DNA from: Avena insularis
Taxonomy: Eukaryota; Streptophyta; Magnoliopsida; Poales; Poaceae
Assembly (NCBI GenBank): GCA_023614405.1
Contig: CM042688.1
Span: 74,014,253-74,078,252, forward strand
Reading direction: 5' to 3'
DNA: 64,000 bases
The translations under genes were made by a program, and so were the position numbers. Below, piece by piece: positions 57,474 through 64,000 of the stretch (position 1 is the first letter of the stretch; each line of letters opens with the position of its first letter). The notes under the pieces are model-generated. The model did no database searches, was not told the DNA's origin, and saw nothing but the letters and a program-made list of their open reading frames with translations.

Positions 57474-59307
57474 AACAAAAGATAGTATTGGGATATGCAT
57501 TACAGGTATCACCGTAACATAGTTTTATTCTGGCTAACACGGGTGACCCATATATGGTAGCATGGCCTATGGCCTGCTAGATAGCCTAGTTAGAGGAATC
57601 TAGAAGGGATGCCCATGTCAGATAAACAGGAAGGCTACGCTACAGACATAGACAAAGCCGAAGCCTTGTAGTACAAGACACAAAGACTAACTAGTATTAT
57701 TATAGGAGCATGTAACATGTTTGGTTTGGACTTTACCCTGTAACTCTAGGTTCGGGCGCCTTTTGTCGTGGTGGTGTCACGGCAGATGCCATGGATAGGC
57801 TAAAGGTGGGGACTAATACGCGCTAGGGGAATCCAGGGAGGGATAGTGGAGTGATTCTCCACACAGAAGATTGTATTCCTTTCAAGTTTACAAGTGCTCC
57901 TAGAGCTGTATTGGCGAGAGGAGGAAGAAGAAGCTCTCTTACTCTCAACTACAGTTCACTCCTAGAACCTTAGCGAAATAGGTATCGAAGAAACCCCCCC
58001 TCTACTGAAACCCTAGCCCCCCTTATATAGAGGGGGCTTGGTCTTTGCCTAGGGCATACATGGAGGCATATTCCTAAAAATATGCCTCCTCTCAAAGTGG
58101 TAACCCGACCGGGGTTCTTTCCCCCGTGTCATACATGCTTTAGCTACGTGAGCCTCTGCGGCGCCTGCGTCAGCCGACACGGGCGTCGTCACCCTTGTCG
58201 GCCATGACCCGGTGGTCCTGCCCTTGCTTGCTTCACTCATGCAGTGTGTACCGGGCCTTCTTTTTGACCAGAGAGATTCCTTTCTTCTCCCAGAAGCTAA
58301 ACGGAACCCGGATCATGGTAGATCCGGCCACACCTGTTCCTGCATACAAGTTAGACAAGCACTTCTGACTTACTCCTCAAGTTGGCTGATATAGTGTTAG
58401 GCGACCGCCCTGATCCGGGTTACTCTGTGATCCGGCCTGCCTTGAGGTGACCCGGTCAGCATCCTCTTTGAGCTTGCCGAACCTCGGCTAACTCGGCCTT
58501 TATACCCTGGAGTGACCCTACCCGGGGGTATCCCCCCAACATTAGTCCCCGAAGCTGGTGCGGTCTTACCTGCCTTGGCCGCTAAGGCCACATCAGGTTC
58601 ATTTATGCTCGAGCTTTGAATGTTATTTCTGAGTTAGCTCTTTATCTCGGATTATATGGATTTACGTTCCCTTCGCATGTTCCAAGTTTTGACTCGGATC
58701 TCATGGTTTTACTTTCCCTCTGCACATTCTAAGTTTTTACTCGCTGTCCGGGTTACCATGGTTCGATCCGGGCCTTGTTTCCTTCTTTCATACGCCAAAC
58801 CACGTGGAGGCTAATCATTACGTCGTCTTATTTTAAGGGCCTGCACAGTAACCGCCGGAGTAATTGTCAGTTATCACTATGCGAGGGTCACGTCACGCCT
58901 GCCTCCTTGTTTACCGCATTAGTGTGTCACGTCACGGGATCGCCTCTGCTCTGTGGCCCTCTGTGTGGCTCTTCTCCGATTGGCTGAGGAAGGTGATACA
59001 CGGCCACACCATGTTGCTCATTGGCAGGGCGCGATCCTACTCACCCTCTTAGGGGGTGGTTAAGTAGCGGAGGGGCGCACCCCTTAGAATTTTTCCTCTT
59101 CTGCGCCCCTCTGCCCGTTGCTCTTCTTCTTCATCTTCCTCGCGACCGCGCCACCACCAGTGCTCCTAGCAGCAGCGTCGCCGCCACACTTTTCCTCGTG
59201 CCTCTGTGTCGCAGCCACCGCTGCGCAACTTCCTCGCCACGGGTCCTCGCCAATCCAGGCCTCAGATCCCCGCCGCCGCTAACGCCAGCGAGGGTAGCGA
59301 GCACGAG
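57474..59307 (+). other. Region upstream of the PF04195-like ORF, possible LTR with promoter
   Basis: From about 57769 the sequence TGTCGTGGTGGTGTCACGG looks like a plant LTR start; a TATA box (TTATATAG) lies near 58022, and CCCCCCAACA near 58540 could be an LTR end. No primer-binding site was found after it, and the ends have no verified TSD, so the LTR reading is weak. 58560-59307 is the presumed leader of the downstream ORF. 57474-57768 has no recognised feature. Confidence 0.35.
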
Positions 59308-62300
59308 ATGACGGAGGAGGAGCTCATCGTCGCCGAGCAAGAAATGGAGGAGGACGCCGCCGCGGCGGACCGTGGCGCGTGGGCCGGATCATGTGTCTGT
59401 CAAGATGACCTCGACTGGCTCTACCGGACCAGACGCATCCCTGCCGGTGTCGTCGCTCGTCTCCCCTCCGCCGAACTGGCCTCTTCACCCAATCTGGGTG
59501 AGTTCGTCGTGTTCTTTTCCCACTTTCAAAGGGGATTCGGCTTGCCGGTGAGCGACTTTTTCCGGGATTGGCTTAGCACCTACCACCTGGAGCCGCACCA
59601 TCTTCTAGCCAATGCTATCACCTCTCTCTCCGCTTTTGCTTCTACAATCGAGGGCTACACCGGACTGTGGCCCACGAAGGAGCTGTGGATCCGGTTCTTC
59701 GGCCTTCGTCGTAACGTCATCCACAATATCCAAGTTGAGTCGAAGGATAAGCAGCTCACCCAATTCGGAGCTGCGTCCATCTCACCCCGGAGGACTTCCG
59801 TTTTCCCCCGGGTCACCGGGCTTGACTCCTGCAAAGGATGGGCCCGGACCTTCTTCTATGTCCGGAACACGAGCACTGAAGATTTGATTCGGTTGCTCCC
59901 CTATACTCCGGGTCCACCTGATCTAGAATTCTGGGAGGAGGTCTCCAAGAAGCCCCCGGCTCTGGCCAACCAGGTTAACAAGAGGTTCGCGGAACTGAAG
60001 AAACTCAGATTGCGCAACGAGGATGCTATGATCACGTTCGTGCGCAACCGAATTTCTCCCCTCCATAAGCGCACCCACAAGGTGTGCCACATGAGTTTCT
60101 GCCGCGACCCCAACCGGACCTCCTCCTTCGAGCTGAGCAACACGGAGATTTTTCGCTGGGTTAAGGCTCTCTTCACCACCCACAAGGATTTCTCCGCTGA
60201 ATGGACGTGGGGAATTGAGCACTTGTCATGACAGCTCCCTCCGCCAGTAAGCTTCAAGGCAAACTTACTTCAGATCAAATATGTGTCGGTTTTTGTTGTA
60301 TTTTTGACTCTGTTCTTCATGCTTTCTCTCAGCTATTCCTTCAGCAAACTCTTGAGGATGGTATGGATCCGACCCTTAAGTGGGCGCCGGACCGAGAAAT
60401 CCCGGATGAGGAGGAGCCGGACCAGGAGATGTTTCTACCTATGACCGACGCTACAAAACGACCCAGCGGTAAATTCTCTTCTCTTAGAGACTGGCCCGAT
60501 GAGGATGACTCGGATGTCGACGTGATTGAACCTATTGAGGTTGTCCCTCTTTCTTTTGCCTTTCCGACGTCAGCTAACCCCGGTGGGCATATCCACGAGG
60601 ATCCTCCGCTTTCTACGGGCGAGCCGGTTCCGGTTGCGTCGAAGAAGAGGCGCGAAGCCGCACCAAGTTCCTCCTCCGAACCTTCTCAGCCCACAAAAAG
60701 GCGAAGGAAGGCCGGAGACAAGACTGCCTCCAAGCCGGCAGGCAAAGCCCCGGCACGAAGGGCCCGGAAACCCAAGGAGGCCCAAACCTCGGATGCGTAA
60801 GTTATTTTTTGTTGCGTAATTCACTTCTCCTTGCATCGTGGTAATTTCTCTTCTGACATTATTCTCTTCTTCAGGGCTCCGGTGGAGGTCCCTCAGAGCG
60901 GATCTAGCATCTCTTCACCACTTCGATCTGGCCCTTCTCCTCCTCGTGACGACGAGTCACGTCCACTGAGCCCTATTCCAGAGGGTTCTGCGGCTGCTCC
61001 GGGTTCCGCACTACCTCGTCGAGAGGAATGCAACCTCGGAGCGGGAGGGGTCGGTCCAGCCGAGGCGACGGCATCCACAACTTCGGCATCGCCGCAACCA
61101 GCAGCCACCGAGTCTACCTCAAAACCAGCACCTCCCCAAAGACCGGCAGTTCGTTCCAAAGACCAATAATCGGCACCAGCACCCGTTTCGGCACCAAGAA
61201 AATCAACAACCGCTCCAAGTCCAGCTATAAGAGCTCCAGCACCTAGTTCTTCCGCCTCGTCCGAGTCATCTCAACCTCGGTGAGGAACTACTCCAGCAAC
61301 TTCTAAGGGGAAATCTGCTACAGTTACTTCTTCCCAGCAAGCTCAGGGTAAAAAGGCTCCGGATGCTACCAAGTCTGCATTCGTCGAGGCTGGGCAGCGA
61401 ACCCTAGCGTCGATGCTTCCCAAGAAAGCTCCAGCAGCGAAGGATGCTCCTGCCGAGCCAACTGATGCGCATCAGATGGTTCTGCATACCAGCCCTGCCC
61501 TTGCCTTGGTTGAGAGGAAAGAAGCGCACGCGAAGGGCTTGGTGGCACCCCATATGCCCACCGGTGAGCGGTACCCTCCGAGCCTGATTGAGTTCGTCAT
61601 GAACTGGAACAAGGCGGAGTTCGTCCACAACGACGATCTCCCGGAAAAGTTCGGCCCCGCAGAATTTTCTGCCCAAATGAATACCTCCGCTAAGGCAATT
61701 AACCTCGCGGGGCGGATGATGGAGCTATGTCGTTTCTCCTTTACATGCTGTAGATAATAACCATTAGTCCCCGAGCTTCCGGTGGAGTAACTTGTTACTC
61801 TGCCGGATGCTCATTAGAAAACTAACGTAGCTCCATGTGAACTTCGAATATGCACACACCTAGAGCCGGGTTAAGTTCCACTTGGCCCGGATCTTGTATG
61901 CTTCGAATATGCACACACCTAGAGCCGGGTTAAGTTCCACTTGGCCCTGATCTTGTACGCTTCGAATATGCACACACCTAGAGCCGGGTTAAGTTCCACT
62001 TGGCCCGGATCTTGTACACTTCGAATATGCACACACCTAGAGCCGGGTTAAGTTCCACTTGGCCCGGATCTTGTACACTTCGAATATGCACACACCTAGA
62101 GCCGGGTTAAGTTCCAATTGGCCCGGATCTTGTACACTTCGAATATGCACACACCTAGAGCCGGGTTAAGTTCCTACTTGGCCCGGATCTTGTACACTTC
62201 AAATATGCACACACCTAGAGCCGGGTTAGGTTCCACTTGGCCCGGATTTTGTACACTTCGAATATGCACACACCTAGAGACGGGTTAGGTTCCACTTGTC

Positions 62301-63758
62301 CCGGATCTTGTACACTTCGAATATGCACCAAGCTAATTTTACGCTTCTGTACTTTTTTCAGGTAACCACCAATCGCCGGAGTGCTGAATTCCAACGCCTG
62401 CTGGATACCCACAAGATGCTATGTGCAAAGCACGTTGCACTTATTGCAGAACATGAAAAAAGGGGTAAGATTCTCCCTTGGCACTTCTCCGTTTTTCTTC
62501 ACCTTCTTCTGCCGAACTAATCTCCTCATTCGGTTTCTGCAGCTAGGGTGCAGGCTGAGAACAAGATCATGCGGAAGAACTTGGAGGAAATCAAGGGTAT
62601 GTCCTTTTTTGTCCGACCTTGTAGTGTTTTCCATTTCCTTTTGTCCTTGGCTCGGCAAACATTCACTCCTCGGCTCTGCCGGGTCAACATACTATTTCAG
62701 CATCGCTATGATAGTGTGCGTTCGATATGATGCTGCATTTTCTCGAACAAGCAGGGCAGCATCAAGCCGAGCTGAAGAAAAAAGATGATGAGCTCGCTCT
62801 CCTCTGGACTAAGGACAATGAGATTTCCAGGCTCAAGGCTGATATGGAGAAGATGAAGGCCCAGCATCAAACCGAGCTCCAAAAGGTTGGCCAGAACTTC
62901 ACAGAAGAGCGCGAGCGCCTTACTCTCCAGATCTCCAAGGACCAGGACCTACTCAAAGAATCCGACATCCAGCTTGGGTCGGCAAACGCTGAGCTTGAGC
63001 AACTTCGCAAGAGACGCGATGACTGCATCAAGGAGTTGACCCGGATTCACAGCCACATTTCACGTAAATTCCTTTCCCTTATCCGACCTAATTCTCCGGG
63101 TTACTTCATATGTCTTTTCTTTAGCTTCTTCCTTTGCCTTGTTTCTAGGCCACTTTCCAGAGGGTACTCCTATTGCGAGCGCTGCTGTTGCCAATTTCCG
63201 CCGAGAGAGGGGTACTCCCGTCGCTCTTGACGGTGAGAGCATTCCCTTAGACATGGAGGACCTATTGGTCAGCCTGTCATCTCGCGTGGAAATCATCAAG
63301 AATTACGGCAAGGATCTCCTTGATGTTTCCGTCCGAGTCTTCAACACGTTCTAGCCCGGTGAGAGCGCTCCGAAGAGAATCACACTTCTTGCTGAAAAGC
63401 TGTCAGATATTGAGACCCACCTCGACCTCTGGAGGGAGTCCGTTGGGCGTGCCGCTGCTGATACTATCCTTCACCACATACTCACATGGTATGATAAGAT
63501 CGACCTCAACCTCCTTACACGCCGGTGCACCAGATCTAGATGGACTGATGACCCGGAGTGGGTAGTTTTCGCCAGCTTTGCGCCTCATACCTCGTCGAAT
63601 ATTCTCCTGTCCATGACTGGGTTGAAGGACCGAGTTTCCTGGAATCCGCTAGAGACGAGAACGTTGAAGACGGGTCGGATGAGGACGAAGAAGGTGATGC
63701 CTCAAATATTGAAGACAGTGAAGACGACGCCGAACTTCCTCCTCCTGCTGCTCCTTAG
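59308..63758 (+). pseudogene. Seven-exon transposon ORF with PF04195-like domain and coiled coil, decayed
   Basis: Exons: 59308-60246, 60345-60796, 60875 to about 61725, 62362-62464, 62543-62596, 62755-63063, 63149-63758; donors and acceptors are GT and AG with phases that fit, except the poorly defined third donor. Start ATG in GAGATGACG (MTEEELIVAEQEMEED). Exon 1 has LDWLYRTRRIPAGVVARLP, GFGLPVSDFFRDWLSTYHLE and YTGLWPTKELWIRFFGLRR, a domain I associate with Pfam PF04195, named 'putative gypsy type transposon'. Then a basic, Pro/Ser-rich linker (SKKRREAAPSSSSEPSQPTK), a conserved block (GERYPPSLIEFVMNWNKAEF), a long coiled coil in exons 4-6 (ELKKKDDELALLWTKDNEIS), and an acidic tail. Stops after EHLS, SKDQ, SQPR and VFNTF are each one C-to-T from Arg or Gln, and there is a frameshift near 63570. 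Function unknown. Confidence 0.7.
61842..62330. repeat. 59-bp minisatellite, about 8.3 units, inside an intron
   Basis: Units begin CTTCGAATATGCACACACCT at 61842, 61901, 61960, 62019, 62078, 62137, 62197, 62256 and a partial one at 62315. Spacing is 59 bases except one 60-base unit with an inserted T. Each unit contains GAGCCGGGTTAAGTTCCACT and GGCCCGGATCTTGTACA. Units are nearly identical, so expansion is recent. It lies between exons 3 and 4 of the PF04195-like ORF. Confidence 0.95.
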
Positions 63759-64000
63759 GTAAAAAAACTTGAAAATTTATCAGATCCCCATGTCGGGTGC
63801 AATCAGTATGTCAGTATATGTGATATTTTGCTACTAAGTTCTTATGCCGAGTTAACTTGGGTGTAGTGCCCGAGTTTCTTTTTCTTGTTCGTCCAATCTT
63901 TTGGCTCGGATCGTGTCTACCTTGATTCGGTTTTATGACTTACGAATCCGAGCTTCAAAAATCGTCTTAATAATACTAAGAAACTTTCAAACTTAGCTCA
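63759..64000. other. 3' flank of the PF04195-like ORF
   Basis: AT-rich sequence after the stop; the element continues past the window edge. The stop codon is followed directly by GTAAAA, so a 3' UTR intron is possible. Nothing else recognised. Confidence 0.35.

Noticed and set aside
57769..58542. Definite LTR call for TGTCGTGG...CCCAACA
   Set aside because: Ends look LTR-like and a TATA box is present, but there is no primer-binding site after it, no TSD and no second copy in the window; kept only as a low-confidence note.
1..64000. tRNA, rRNA, CRISPR array or bacterial-type operon
   Set aside because: None seen on either strand; the tRNA-like matches are only 12-18 base primer-binding sites of retroelements.

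Overview
This window reads as nuclear DNA of a grass, most likely a member of the Triticeae (wheat, Aegilops, barley or rye group). The grounds are Stowaway MITEs with CTCCCTCCGT ends, LTRs starting TGATACGT that use a tRNA-Asp primer site, a BARE/WIS/Angela-type solo LTR, deep nesting of LTR retrotransposons, and plant GT-AG introns. No species is claimed. No rRNA, tRNA or CRISPR was seen.

Layout. 1-7570: the 5' part of a minus-strand Ty3/gypsy element running off the left edge (partial pol, protease, gag, an extra coiled-coil ORF, tRNA-iMet primer site, and a 4.47 kb 5' LTR). 7571-23100: a gene island. It holds a small secreted CLE peptide gene (8892-9134, minus) and a 14-coding-exon gene (14242-20459, minus; 730 aa predicted) for a protein I recognise as the plant family 'uncharacterized protein At4g18490'. 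Its last intron looks like a minor-spliceosome (U12) AT-AC intron. The island carries two Stowaway MITEs, one terminal-inverted-repeat element, and an Ac/Ds-like hAT element in the 5'UTR intron. 23395-25843: a probable Helitron containing a tandem duplication.

25873-55803 is a Russian-doll nest that can be unpicked from target-site duplications (TSDs). A ~1.3 kb poly-A retrocopy (LINE-like; 17-bp TSD with 2 mismatches) was split by a Copia element (26156-44814, TSD TCAGA) and by a solo LTR (45642-55582, TSD GAGGC). The Copia element holds two minus-strand gypsy-type elements, A (27090-35033) and B (35286-41764, TSD GTATC). The solo LTR holds a BARE/Angela-type solo LTR (46657-55344), which holds element C (47069-53690, TSD ATCGC). 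A, B and C share an LTR front half and a ~2.6 kb non-coding internal region. A encodes gag and protease; B and C encode an unrelated acidic ORF. No reverse transcriptase was seen in any of the three.

55914-57468 is a solo LTR of the A family (TSD AGTAC). 57474-64000 holds a decayed seven-exon ORF with a domain I associate with Pfam PF04195 ('putative gypsy type transposon') and a coiled-coil C-terminal half; a 59-bp minisatellite fills one intron. The two host-type genes are independent loci. The transposon ORFs are mostly broken, and nearly all their stop codons are one C-to-T (or G-to-A) change from a sense codon, as expected for silenced, methylated DNA. I did not find a clearly new multi-gene system. 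The most interesting items are the U12 intron, the CLE gene, the locally templated filler at a deletion in the Copia element, the triplicated primer-site segment of element C, and the conserved unknown ORF of B and C.
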